Positions 1-11,546 of a stretch of 64,000 nucleotides of DNA are shown piece by piece. The stretch is from contig NW_004454163.1 of NCBI RefSeq assembly GCF_000283155.1, positions 5,710,580 to 5,774,579 on the forward strand, written 5' to 3'. Origin of the DNA: Ceratotherium simum simum (lineage: Eukaryota > Chordata > Mammalia > Perissodactyla > Rhinocerotidae). Numbering within the stretch: the stretch's first letter is position 1; the number at the start of each line of letters is the position of its first letter. Under the pieces are notes generated by a model that saw nothing but the letters and a program-made list of their open reading frames with translations, was not told where the DNA came from and did not search any database. A program made the position numbers and the translations under genes.

Positions 1-178
1 TTTTTTATCCAGAATGGTCCTAACCAACAGAACAGTTCCTTATGGTGTAGAGGAAATTTCAAAACTGAAGATCAGCATCTGATCAAAAACAAATTTTTGT
101 CCTGAACAAATTAATTTTAATGATATACTTCCCTTTTAAGTTTCAACCTACATATAAGGTTGATGTTTTGTATGATAA

Positions 179-270
179 GATAGAGATAGAGAGAGACTGA
201 GAGAAAGAGAGACACAGATGAGAAATAGAGACAGATACACACACATAACACACACACAGACAAAGACCGA
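179..270. repeat. GA/CA-rich simple repeat
   Basis: Imperfect GATAGA/GAGAGA purine tract followed by an ACACAC tract. Microsatellite-like and without coding content. Confidence 0.8.
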
Positions 271-334
271 GAGGGGAAAATGATATTCTATTGGCTTTTT
301 ATATTATCATTTTCAAACACACAATTTTTACTTA

Positions 335-577
335 GCAATTACCTCTGTAACATGTACCATGTACCAGGCATTTCTCTAAGTGTTTTACAAATATTAATTC
401 ATTTAATCTTCTTAAAAATCCCATGAGGTAAGTTATCTTCAGTTTATACATGAACAAAGTAAAGCACAGAGATATTAAGTAACTTACCAAAAGTCACACA
501 GCAAATGTGTAATACAGCTGGAAATCAAACCCAGGCAGTTGCCTGCCTTTACAGTTCATGTTCTTAACCACTACCAT
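335..577 (-). repeat. MIR SINE
   Basis: The plus strand shows the classic reverse-complement MIR order: ACCAGGCATTTCTCTAAGTG, then a TTCATTTAATCTTC core, CCATGAGGTAAG, AGTAACTTACC, GTCACACAGC and a final TTCTTAACCACTACC. Nearly full length but diverged, as expected for this ancient tRNA-derived SINE. Confidence 0.85.
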
Positions 578-579
578 TG

Positions 580-1960
580 CGGCCACCATGAATTAATGGT
601 AGAAATTTTATATCCCAAGGAACAGAAAAGCAAAATAATCCCATCTAAGAATTGCACAGAGATAGTAGTATAAAGTATACCAAATAACTCCTAATTATTT
701 GGTACTTTTCCTCAGCATTCTTTCTCCATTAAATATAAAATACTGTGTCTTTCTTTCACAGTTTCTTTCACAGTTCTACCTGTTAGCCCACCCAAGTGAC
801 TATTGGGCCACATCCAATAAATTTCTGAGTTCAAAAACTTTCATCAGTGTTCTCAGTTCAGTAACAATCTCTTGGAATTTTTCAAAATTCTTTCAAGGCC
901 AGAATTACGTTTTAAAAATACTTGTGAATTTTCTATTTAAATATATAATTAAATATATCTGTAGCACAAAATGCAAATCTTATATTCAGTGCCATGAGAA
1001 TACCAACATTCTATATTAATGTTGTTCTGGTCAAGAAATAAACTACCTATCCTCCCATCTAGATCTACTTTTAATCCATATGGAAAATTTTCTCATTACA
1101 TAGATTTGTATAAATATCTCTTTATTATCAATAAACATATTTGCTCATTTTACATTTTTGGAGCATTAAAAAAGTTAAAGTAAGCAATATTATTAAATTA
1201 TACTTGTCCTAAGTCTAGTAATCAATTAGAGATTTAGGACCAACAAAGTTGATTTCAACTTGAATTGACCTAAAAAGAAGTCAAAATATCACTTTTTCTA
1301 CAATTTTATTCTTTAATTAAATATTTATCAAGCACTTACTATAAGTTAGACACCACACAGAGTTCCAGGGATTCTAAGACTAATGTAAGTGTTGCTGCTG
1401 TTAAGGTACTGAAGTCTGAGGGACAAATTTTGGCACGTCTCACTTAGCCCATTAGACCAAAATTATTTAAGTAATAAATTGCAGGTTTACATAATTTATT
1501 GTAATCTAGATTATTCACTTCAGTATCTTTGTCCTAGAGTTAAAAATTGAATCCTTCCTTTCATTGCCTATAAACATTAGCATTGAAAGTATTTGTTTCT
1601 ACAGCTTCCATTTTACGAAGATAGTTGCTTGCTGGGTGATTATTCGATTATTCATGTCCATTTTTCTAACCTTGACTATAGAGGAGAGCACTATTAGGAA
1701 ACTTTTCAAAGGAAATGAAGTCCAGCCTTCTAGGTAATAGCTATTGATGCTGGAGATGAATAAACTCAGTAAATATCCATGATTTTTCCAAAATAAAAAT
1801 TGAGAAAATATTACAACGATACCTCTCTATGGTCATATCTGTGTCAGGGACAGTTATCCTCAAACACCAACTGGATATTTGCTCAAAGAGAAAGAATGAC
1901 TTTCTCATGTTGTTATTGTAGAAGTCATTATTACCATTACATTAAAAAATGGATAGTATA
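580..1960. other. AT-rich unique intron sequence
   Basis: No gene or clear repeat is recognised. The 106-codon open frame at 699-1019 is AT-driven, low in information and without recognisable domains. Confidence 0.5.
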
Positions 1961-2795
1961 GGATACTGTATCATGCATACATAGCTAGTAGAAGAGTAAA
2001 ATAGTAAAGACATTCTGGAAAACAGTTTGGCAGTTAAACAACCCAAACATGCAATTACTCTGCAACACATGAACTGCACTCTCGGCATTTACCCCAGAGA
2101 CATGAAAACTTACGTTGACACAAAAACCTGTACCCGAATATTTATAGCAGCTTTACGTGTAATAGCCCCAAAGTGAAATCAGACCAGATATCCTTCAACA
2201 GATTAATGATTAAACAAACAGTGGTACAACCACGCCATGGAGTACTACTTTGCAATAAAAAGATACAAACTATTAGTACACACAGCAACTTGGATAAATA
2301 AATCCCCAGGGTGTTATACTGAGTGAATAAAAGCCAGTCCCTAAAGGTTATATACTGTATGACTTCATTTTGAAATTATAAGTTTTAGAAATGTAGTATA
2401 GATCAGTGATTGTCAGTGGTTAGGGTTTGGGGTCATGGGGGCAGTGAAGGGGACAGGAGAGAGGTGGGTGTGGTTATAAAAGGGTAGATTGAGGGATCCT
2501 TGTGTTGCTGGAACTGTTAAGTATCTTGAGTATGGTAAAGGATACACAAACCCACACACATAACGAAATTGTGTAGAACTTAATACACACATGAACACAC
2601 AAATGAGTACAAATAAAACTGGAGAAATTTAAATAAGATTGGTGGATTGTATCAATATAATTATCCTGGCTGTGATGTTATATTACAGTTTTGCAAAATG
2701 TTAACCATTGGTGGGAAGTGGGTTCCAGGGGTCTCTCTGTAATATTTCTTAACCTGTGTGTGAATCTACAATTACCTCAATAAAAATTTCAATTC
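1960..2795 (+). mobile_element. L1 (LINE-1) 3' end fragment, old
   Basis: Sequence follows the L1 ORF2 C-terminal/3' UTR order: CTGGAAAACAGTTTGGCAGT, then TTTACCCCAGAGACATGAAA, AATAGCCCCAAAGTG, TATACTGTATGACTTC, GTGATTGTCAGTGGTTAGGG and a terminal CAATAAAAATTTC. Frame is broken throughout, indicating a decayed 5'-truncated insertion. Confidence 0.8.
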
Positions 2796-2839
2796 ACAAT
2801 GGAGGATTAGAGAGCTGGAGCATTACCTCCATTCTGTCT

Positions 2840-2870
2840 GTATGTCTGTCTGTCTCACACACACACACCT
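2840..2870. repeat. (TCTG)n(CA)n microsatellite
   Basis: TCTGTCTG-type repeat running directly into a CACACACAC run. Confidence 0.8.
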
Positions 2871-3103
2871 TTCTGCCTGGAAAGCAGCATTTCTACCAGA
2901 ACTAGACCAGCTCCAGCAAATGAGGATGAAAGCTATATACTAAAGATGGTAAATAGAAAAATAGAAGAAGCCTTATTGCCTTGTAACACTGGGACTCGGC
3001 CACATCATCCCTAGACTAAGCATCTTTAGCCTTTTTTGAATGAGAGAAAAATGAACGTCTACTTGTTTAAAAAATGAACACAATGTGACAAGTGCCAATA
3101 AAG

Positions 3104-3211
3104 CAGCATAGATGATATATACCTCTCTCATTATATCCTCCCTCATCTGATGCCACCCAGCATAGATGATATATACCTCTCTCATTATATCCTCCCTCAT
3201 CTGATGCCACC
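3104..3211. repeat. Perfect 54-bp tandem duplication
   Basis: Two identical 54-bp copies lie head to tail (3104-3157 and 3158-3211), each beginning CAGCATAGATGATATATACC and ending TGATGCCACC. Absence of any difference implies a recent duplication. The unit length is a multiple of three, so the overlapping minus-strand open frames show a repeated 18-residue block, which is not evidence of coding. Confidence 0.95.
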
Positions 3212-3471
3212 CTGCATAGTTCTGACTCATTAAAAATGCTATTTGCCCCTAAAATAATTCTCAACAAATCCTAAATATGTGCATACAAAATACACATATA
3301 CAGCACCCTATTGCTCACAATGGCATACATGATGCATCTCCCATGATCTGATTGTTATAGATAGTCTCTGCAATAAGAGGGGAATCTGTACCCTTTGATA
3401 GTGAGTTCTAGACCCTTTATTGCAAATAATCTCAGCCAGTGATTAATTCTTGTGGTCTGTAATAAGCTTTT

Positions 3472-3765
3472 TTTTTTTTTTGCGAGGAAGATCAGCCCTA
3501 AGCTAACATCCATGCTAATCCTCCTCTTTTTGCTGAAGAAGACCGGCTCTGAGCTAACATCTATTGCCAATCCTCCTCCTTTTTTTCCCCCCAAAAGCCC
3601 CAGTGGATAGTTGTACGTCATAGTTGCACGTCCTTCTAGTTGCTGTATGTGGGACATGGCCTCAGCATGGCCGGAGAAGCGGTGCCTCGGTGTGCGCCTG
3701 GGATCCGAACCCAGGCCGCCAGTAGCGGAGCACGCGCACTTAACCGCTAAGCCACGGGGCCGGCC
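3472..3765 (-). mobile_element. ERE SINE, composite type
   Basis: Minus-strand SINE with head GGGGCCGGCCCCGTGGCTTA, the GGTTCGGATCCCAGG box-B region, CATGCTGAGGCC, then a CAACTAGAAGGACGTGCAAC body, followed by a second ERE1-like tail with two GTTAGCT copies and a poly(A) tract (poly(T) on the plus strand). A 15-bp target-site duplication CTGTAATAAGCTTTT flanks it (3457-3471 and about 3766-3780). Its body joins two ERE subfamily types. Confidence 0.93.
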
Positions 3766-3789
3766 CTGTAATAAGCTTTTTAAAGCCAC

Positions 3790-5160
3790 TGGTCTCTAAG
3801 GCAATCTTTACAATAAAACTTTTTATAATATTTAACTTATGTCATTCATTTTTATTTCAATATTCTGAGATTCCCTAATACTTGGATTTTTATAATTTTA
3901 AATATACTGTATTCCAAAACAATCATTTGGTTTACATGAAGAGACTCTTAAAATGTGTTTTGGTGAAAATCTATCCTGGATAATGGATAGGAAAAAGAAT
4001 GTGTGAAGGAAAATAAGACATCTTTATAGACTCTGTAAACATAGATGATAGTTCAGAATTCATATTTTTATACCAATTGTATTTATTGAGGAAAAGAAAG
4101 AGGTGACAATGACCAAAAAAAGGGAAAAATTGATATTTAAATTCTTAATTGTCAGAAACTGATACATGAAGCATATGTATTGACTCATTTAATCATCACA
4201 ATAACTATGTGAAATAGATATCATTTACTCTCCCCATTTCATATACGTTGGGAGAATTTTGAAGTGTTAACTTATTTCTTTCATTTTCATTTCTATGTGT
4301 CTCCTAGACCTTTCCCCAAACCAAGTTGTTAGGGGGAACTGCCATCATCACTGCCCTGGGGAAGGTTGTTATGATGGCACACATTGTTTAAAAATGTTCA
4401 AGTTTTGGATTTTAAGTTTCAAAAATTTACTTGGAGTTGCAAGAGCATGAGCTTTTGAGCTTCAAAAACCTAGAGACTGGGGAACTCATCACATAATGTT
4501 TATGCCATAAGAAATAGACCTGAATAAATGTTGAGGAACTAATAAACAGTTTTCACACTTCCAAAGAGATAAGAATTCTCTCAGTGAGTGAAGAAAGACA
4601 TGGAAGGAAGAAAACGTAACCTACGTATTCACGAGTGCCTGAGAAGTAGCACTGCTCTCTACACCTCCCTGAAGTCTAACTCTAAGAGTTCTGGGAAGCT
4701 AAACCCAGGTAGCTTTGGGAATTTCTGAAACCCCAAGTGTAACACGTGGGTGGCATGTTTTTAAAATTTTTCTGCATCTGACATAGTTCATGAGCAATAG
4801 AATAGAGATAGCTGAATGCCAATGCATCTTAGTGTGAGACAGTCTCCCAGGCCCCCACAGGAAAGTAGGTAAATTCATCCCATGACATCAATAAGGATAT
4901 CAAAATACCTAATAGGGTCCCATACTTGTATATTCCCTATATGCAAAAGCAAGGTGTACCACATTACCAATCTACATGATAGGAGCAAATTGTATGGGGA
5001 AATGTTCATCTCAGAAGATGCCAGTACCATCAGCAGATGACCAAGGTCCAGTTACCTCCCCACTCTGAGATTGTGACACTATATGAACCATCCTCAATCC
5101 TTAGAACCCCAGCCAAAGGGGCACTTCAGACTTACTGAGATTACCAGGAATTAACTAAAA
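3790..5160. other. Unique intron sequence with a MIR-like scrap
   Basis: No gene is seen. A short reverse-complement MIR-like piece lies near 4170-4250 (GACTCATTTAATCATCACAA then CCCCATTTCATATA). The rest is unassigned. Confidence 0.45.
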
Positions 5161-7630
5161 TTAAGTTTCTGCTTTCACTGGATTTCATTTGCTGTTCTTT
5201 TCATAGTTCCTTAGAAGCTTAGATTATTGATTTGAGATATTTCATCTTTTGTAATATAAGTATTTACTACCATATATTTTCCTTAAAGCCTTGCTTTAGG
5301 TGCATCCCCTACATTTTGATATGCTACATTACCATTTTCATTCAGTTCAAAATATTATCTAGTTTCCTTTGGGATTTCCTCTTTCACCCACAGATTATCT
5401 TGAAGTATGTTGTTCAATCTTTAAATACTTGCAGAATTACCAGATAACTTTCTCTTACTGATTTGTAGTTTAAATCCTTTGTGGTCAGAGAACATCCTTT
5501 GTATGTTATATACAGATATATATATCACATCTATATAGATTTAAAATCCCATCAGACAACACTATAATTTTTGCATTCAACAGTCATACATATTTTAAAG
5601 AATTTAGAGGATGGAAACTAGTCTATTTACTATTGCTGTTGATCTTCCTTTATTCCTGAAGTTCCAAATTTCCTTCTAGTATCACTTCTCTTCATCCTGA
5701 AGAACTTCCATTAGCATTTATTTTAGAGCCGGTCTGCTGGAAAATAATTCATAGTTTTTCTTCATCTGAGAATGTCTTTATATCACATTTCCTGAAGGAT
5801 AGTTTCACTGTATACACAATTATTTTCTTTCAACACTTTAAAAAAATTGTACCGTTGTCTAGTTCCCTCCATGGTTTCTGATGAGAAGTCTGCAGTTGTC
5901 TAAATTATTGTTTACTTACATATAATGTGTTGTTTTTCTCTGGTTGCTTTCAAGATTATTTTCATTCAGTAGTTTCACTATTATGTGTTATATAATAATT
6001 TTTTTGAGTTTATTTTGTTTGGGTTTCAGTGAGCATCTTGAATTGGTCTGTCATCAAATTTGGGAAACTTTCAGCCATTATTTTTCCTTTTATTTTCTAC
6101 TTTTTTTTTTTTTTACACCAGTTCTTTTCTTTTCTTCTATAATCTCAGTGGCACAAATGTTAGATTTTTTGATATTGTCCCACAGATCTCTGAGTCCATG
6201 TTTATTTTTTTCAATCTTTTTCCACTCTGTTTTTCAGATAGGATAATTTCTATTGATCTGTCTTTAAACTCACTGACTCATCTGCCATCTCCATTCTACT
6301 CTTAGGCCCACCCAGAGAATTGTTATCATTTATTGTATTTCTCAGTTCAAATATTTTCATTCTATCCTTTTTTTTTGTAGTTCCTCTTCCTCTGCTGAGA
6401 AAGTCTGTTTTTCCATTCATTTCAAGAGTGTTTGTATTTTCTGCACAGAGCATGGTTATAATAGCTGCTTTAAAATTCATAATATCCAACATCTGGCTCA
6501 ACTCAGAGTTGGCATCTGTTGATTTTTTCCTCTTAAAATTTGTTGAATTTTCATTGTTTTTATATGCCAAATACATTTTTAGTATTATGTTGTGAGACTC
6601 TGGGTCCTGTTAAAATCTTCTAGAAAGTATTGTAGCATGCAGTAAACACTATTAGATTTAGATCATGAGTTCTGTCTTGCCTTCTCACCACTTAGACCAA
6701 TATCAGTTCAGCTTTCAAATTTTGCTATGCTCCTTTGAGTCTACTCCGCATATGGGTTGCTCAGGAGTTAACCTGGGCCTTGTGCAGTGGTTTATACATA
6801 CTTCAGTTCTCAAAGACTTGGTCATGGTGCTTTGCATATGTTCCTCACATTCATAGCTTGACAATGAATTCTGTTCACACAAAGATTCAGGTGATCTCCT
6901 CTCTGATATTTCCCTTACACTCTCTCATTCCCATTATCCCCCTTTTTTTCTGATTCCTCTAGCATGAAAAATGTCAGTTCCTCGCAGAGTTAGCCTTCTG
7001 CATTTTGCACAATTCCATGAGACTGGGGCCATCTTCAGGAAAATGTATTAAGAAAAAAGGGAGAGAGAAAGTAGTAATGGGATCTCACACACACTCTTAG
7101 GACCACAGGAGCCCTTTTTCCCTCTTCCTCTGGCCAAAGAGACAGGTTTTCCACTCCGACTTTGAGGTTCCTCTCTGCCAGCCTTGCCACTACACAGCAG
7201 CAGTGCAGCTCCATGACTGGGGCTGCCCTCATGGTAAGGCTTTCAGTGAAAGTAAGAGAAAAAAAGTGATTTCCTCACATTCTCCAGGTGGCAGGGGCCC
7301 TTTTTTCTGGTCCTCTGGACAAAAGGAAGTTTTCCTCAGAATCTGTATTGTCTGCTCTCACCATTTAGTTCCATGACTGAGAGTACCCTTCAATTAAATC
7401 TAGGAGATAAAAGAAGCAAAAAAAATAACAGAAAACTCACCTCTTGTACTTTGTGCTTGTAGTTGATTTCCATCGCCATTCTGCCTTTCCTTGTTTGTTA
7501 TTCAGAGTTCTCAGGTAGTTGTGTTTTGTATTCTCTTCAGCGTTTTTAGTGTAATCAGTGGAAAAGATAGTCCACAATGGGCTTACGCCATTTTGGCCAG
7601 CACCAGAAGACCATATGGCAGCTTTTTAGA
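5160..7630 (-). mobile_element. L1M-type LINE fragment(s), antisense
   Basis: The plus strand carries text typical of reverse-complemented old L1: TTGTGGTCAGAGAACATCCT, GGTCTGCTGG, GATAGTTTCACTGTATACAC, TTTCTGATGAGAAGTCTGCA, CATCAAATTTGGGAAACTTT and CCCACAGATCTCTGAG. Open frames inside (5944-6246, 6320-6595 and others) are fortuitous antisense frames. The stretch 6713-6967 forms one arm of a striking inverted repeat. Confidence 0.75.
6713..6967 (+). repeat. Left arm of 255-bp near-identical inverted repeat
   Basis: This segment, TTTCAAATTTTGCTATGCTC through CTCTAGCATGA, is the reverse complement of 8221-8475. By direct comparison I count three substitutions and no indels over 255 bp. Homology stops abruptly on both sides. 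Confidence 0.93.
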
Positions 7631-8000
7631 AATAAAGAATCATGAGCCCTGCCATAACCCAGACTCTCCATTTTCACAAGATCTCCAGGTAACTGGTAAG
7701 CACATTAAAATATGAGATGCCCTGAGCTAGGAGACAGGAACAAGATTCAAAAAAGCTCTTGGAATCTAAGAAGATTCATGTAAAGTCCTTGAATGAGATC
7801 CAAAACAATCAATCCTAACACACAAACACACACACATTTTTAAAATACAAAGGTAATTATCATAATTCAGTGAGAAGGAGAGCTTAAAACAGAAAAAATA
7901 AAATAAAATGACATCATGTGGAAATGGTAAAGAAAATTATGGTACAAATAGTTGATTAGGTATTTGTGAAGCCACGAAAATAGTTATCAAGACTATGTAG

Positions 8001-8748
8001 GATGTCAGCATCATGGCAGAGAGAGTTGTTCCAACAGTGTCTCCCCACTAAGTTACAACCAAATGGACATTCATTAACCAACAGATGATTCCCTGCAAAG
8101 CACAATAGGACATCTGGAGATCCATCAGCCATATAGCTGAGGGTGGGGGTACTAGATCTCCTGGAAGCAGTGGAAGGAGGTGAGCGGATCCCTTCCCCTC
8201 CAAGGCAGCAACGATCTAGGTCATGCTAGAGGAATCAGAAAAAAAGGGGGATAATGGGAATGAGAGAGTGTAAGGGAAATATCAGAGAGGAGATCACCTG
8301 AATCTTTGTGTGAACGGAATTCATTGTCAAGCTATGAATGTGAGGAACATATGCAAAGCACCATGGCCAAGTCTTTGAGAACTGAAGTATGTATAAACCA
8401 CTGCACAAGGCCCAGGTTAACTCCTGAGCAACCCATATGTGGAGTAGACTCAAAGGAGCATAGCAAAATTTGAAAATTTCACATGATTTCACTCATATGT
8501 GGAAGAAAAACACATGGGTAAAAGGAACAGATTAGTGGTTACCAGAGTGGAAGGGGGTTGGGTGGTGGGAGAAAGGGGTAAAGGGGCACATATATATGGT
8601 GGCAGATAAAAATTAGACTATTGGTGGTGAGCATGATGCAGTCTATACAGAAACTGAAAAATAATAATTTACACCTGAAATTACACGGTGTTATAAACCA
8701 TTAGAACCTCAATAAAGTAATTGAAAAATAAAAACGCAAAAAAAGAAA
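8001..8748 (+). mobile_element. Composite L1-type retroelement with TSD
   Basis: A 12-bp target-site duplication, AAGACTATGTAG (7989-8000) and AAGATTATGTAG (8749-8760, one mismatch), brackets the unit. Its left third begins GATGTCAGCATCATGGCAGA, typical of a mammalian L1 5' end. The middle third is the inverted-repeat arm 8221-8475. The right third has L1 3'-end text (GATTAGTGGTTACCAGAG, CACCTGAAATTACACGGTG, CCTCAATAAAG) and an A-rich tail. ORF2 sequence is missing. Confidence 0.7.
8221..8475 (-). repeat. Right arm of 255-bp near-identical inverted repeat
   Basis: Reverse complement of 6713-6967, separated from it by a 1253-bp spacer. It forms the middle third of the retroelement at 8001-8748. 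Confidence 0.93.
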
Positions 8749-8760
8749 AAGATTATGTAG

Positions 8761-10784
8761 TAACATTGGGAAAATGTTAATGATGATAATTTTAAATGAA
8801 AAAGCACAACTTGAAATTATATTAAACTATTAGTATAACTCTAAAAAGTAAGCCAAGGACCATATTTCAGAAAATAATCAATTCAGTAGAGAGCAACCAG
8901 GATATAAGGGAACTAGAAACCAAGAGAGAATGATTGCCTGGAAAGGAGAATTCTAAGCAAGTCAGATTAGAGTGGATCCCATTTTGTTGCCTCCCTGGCA
9001 TCCATTTTCCCCTCCCCTTCTCAATAGTTCTCCAATGTTTTGTTGGAGGTCTCATCAGTGTATACTAATTGATTAGACCTAGAGACTCTGAACTCAACCA
9101 GGACTCACAAGAGATTATAATATAAAACCTAAAATTACTTAACTTATACTGAGAAATATAACTTAAATATTCCCAACATTGGCAACAGTTTGACAGTATA
9201 TTCTCTCTCTTTAGTCAAGCCATGTAGGAACCCAAATAATTGAAACGTGGCCTGTTAAATGTAGATTTAAAGAGGATATAATAATACCAGGTAATTAAGT
9301 TATGACATCACCTGGGTGGAAACATTTTTGTCCATAATAGCAATACCTTCAGGAAATGCTATGTTCTTCTTTCATCATGAGAGTATATTATTTTATCAGT
9401 ACTGCCAATATGTGTATCTTTAACTCATATTTCTACGGCTGACCAAACACCACTTCCTATAACTTTCTTTCTATATTAATACATGAAGCTCTTATTACCC
9501 ATTGCAAAGTTGTTCAGTATACAAAAAAAAGTTAAAGTTGAAAGGCATAGAAGATGATACATACACACCTTAACATCAAATTTTCATTTAATGCATACTA
9601 ACATATAATTATTTGCTAAACTTTTGTGACAGGACAAAGATCTTTTCTTTAATTATGGGCCTACTGATTGACATTCCAAGCATGTAAGCCTTCAATAGTG
9701 CATTGCCTATGATTTCCAGTGTCAGTTACTTTAAAGTAGAATGAGAAGTTAGTTTACTTGCAATCTAGGCAGGGCAGAAACCTAAGTTTCCTTATTTTTT
9801 CTCTATTTTTCCCAGTTGATTTTACTGATTCACGTTTACTTTGAGTCTTTACAAAGCAATGAATTTAAGTTCTTGCACTTATTTCATCAGTTTATGAAAT
9901 ATTTAAATCACAATTATAATAATAAATGAAACTAGCAAAAAAGGATGTGGGAAAAGCATAACCAATAAAGTGCATACAACTCAATTTTATATGCACAAAG
10001 CACAAGTAACTACAGGGTAGGCGACTGTGAATGACTCTGTCCACACTCTGGAAATCAGTGGGTTGTAGAGGGAAGAGAGAGTTGTGATTAATTCATTAGT
10101 TATGAAGCTCTCTTAAGAGCTCTTTTATTATATTTTCAAGCAAAATACCATCTAGTTGTACAGCTTGGTAGCCATTCTGTGATTTTAAAGTGACAGAATA
10201 TCGTGTGCTGATTAACTGTGATTTTAAAGTTTAAATTCTATAGGGTGATCTTATTCCCCTTATTTGAAAATTCTAGGGGACATATTACTATTATACTCTA
10301 TATATCAACAACAAACAGAGTAATGCAAATTATCTAAAGGGCACTTATTCATAACACCTATTTTATTAAGTAGAGAGGCATTCAGAATGGAAGGAACATA
10401 TGAATTGTTTATATGAGGATAGAACTGGTTTAAGAAAAAGTTTTTTCTCATTATAGTAGATAAGCATGCCCCCTCTGCTATCTTATTAATTATGAATTTG
10501 TAGATAAATCCTCCTTTAATAGGTAGTTCAACGTAAATGTCACCCTACCCCTATTCAAATGAATGCTAATTCTAAATTAACATATTTCAAATTAGTGAGA
10601 CCAAACACATCATCAAATCAATTGTTTTGTAATGGTAGCTTTTATAGAGAAAAATGAATTAAAACAAACAGAAAACTCCTTTCCTGACCTCAGATAAACC
10701 CTAATGAGCATGTAAGCAGAGACTACTAACAATGACCCACATCTGAAATTCAAACAAACCTTTGATATTAGATTTGAAAATCTC
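8761..10784. other. AT-rich unique intron sequence
   Basis: No gene, repeat or structured element recognised over about 2 kb. Confidence 0.5.
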
Positions 10785-10994
10785 ATCTAATTAGGTCAAT
10801 TGGTTAGAGCATGGTGCTAATATGACCAAGCTAGACATTAGATGCTCATATGTGCCACTTAGCTTTGCGCCATGTCCCTAGATTAAACCTCTAAAGCCCT
10901 CCAGCCATCTGGCAACTGCAGTTAGGTCCACCTGTAAGTATCCTACCCCATACCCCATAACCCTGGCACCCCACCAAAAAAAAAAAAAAAAACT
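10785..10994 (+). repeat. tRNA-Ile-like head with A-rich tail (SINE-like or tRNA retropseudogene)
   Basis: The stretch TAATTAGGTCAATTGGTTAGAGCATGG closely follows the D-arm of tRNA-Ile (TTAGCTCAGTTGGTTAGAGC), with a box-A-like segment and an anticodon-position AAT at 10819-10821 in GGTGCTAATATGACC. The T-arm is not preserved. About 115 bp of other sequence follows, ending in a run of about 19 A (10976-10994). This looks like a decayed tRNA-derived retroposon rather than a working tRNA gene. Confidence 0.5.
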
Positions 10995-11546
10995 TTAAAA
11001 ATATTAGCCAGTCTTATTTCAATGACTACTACCTTTATACATAATGATCAGATCCAAATATTCAAATAATATTTTCTGAAAACACATTATAACAAAAAAA
11101 GGAATAAAAATAACTACTAACAACAAAACACCAGCTCTCTGCCTCTAAGACAGGTTATTCCTTCTTATTACCAAAATTAAGCTTCCAATTTCCTTATATT
11201 CTGAATTTCTTTCTCACCCTTCCATTTTCTACCAGCTCCAAACACTTGAAAAATCTGTAACTGTGAGAATAACTACCACAAATGAATACTTGATTAAAAT
11301 TAGGAAGAGTAGAACATAAGAGCCTATTGAAAAAACCTCAGAGAGAGAGAGAAGAAGAAAATCAAAATAAAGATTTTCTTTTCAACACAGAGAGGGGAAA
11401 ATGATTTCCAGTTCCCACTCATATATTAACAAGAGAAGATCTACCTATTAATGTTATTTTCTATATTCTACTCTTAAATGTTAGGCAGGTCTTCTTTAAA
11501 ATACATATATTATATTAAAATAATTATTTAAAAATAAAATTACATA
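10995..11546. other. Unique AT-rich sequence
   Basis: Nothing recognised except a short GAGAGAGAGA tract near 11340. Confidence 0.4.

Noticed and set aside
3067..3267. Repetitive open frames with a duplicated 18-residue block
   Set aside because: Explained entirely by the 54-bp tandem duplication in non-coding intron.
5944..6595. Hydrophobic open frames suggestive of membrane proteins
   Set aside because: They are antisense frames of an L1 fragment. T-rich DNA naturally gives Phe/Leu-rich translations.
6735..6953. Conserved-looking small protein shared with the frame at 8235-8492
   Set aside because: The similarity comes from the DNA inverted repeat, where identity is equal at all codon positions and flanks are L1. 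No coding signature is seen.
10785..10860. Functional tRNA-Ile gene
   Set aside because: The T-arm and acceptor stem are not preserved, so I list it only as a tRNA-like retroposon.
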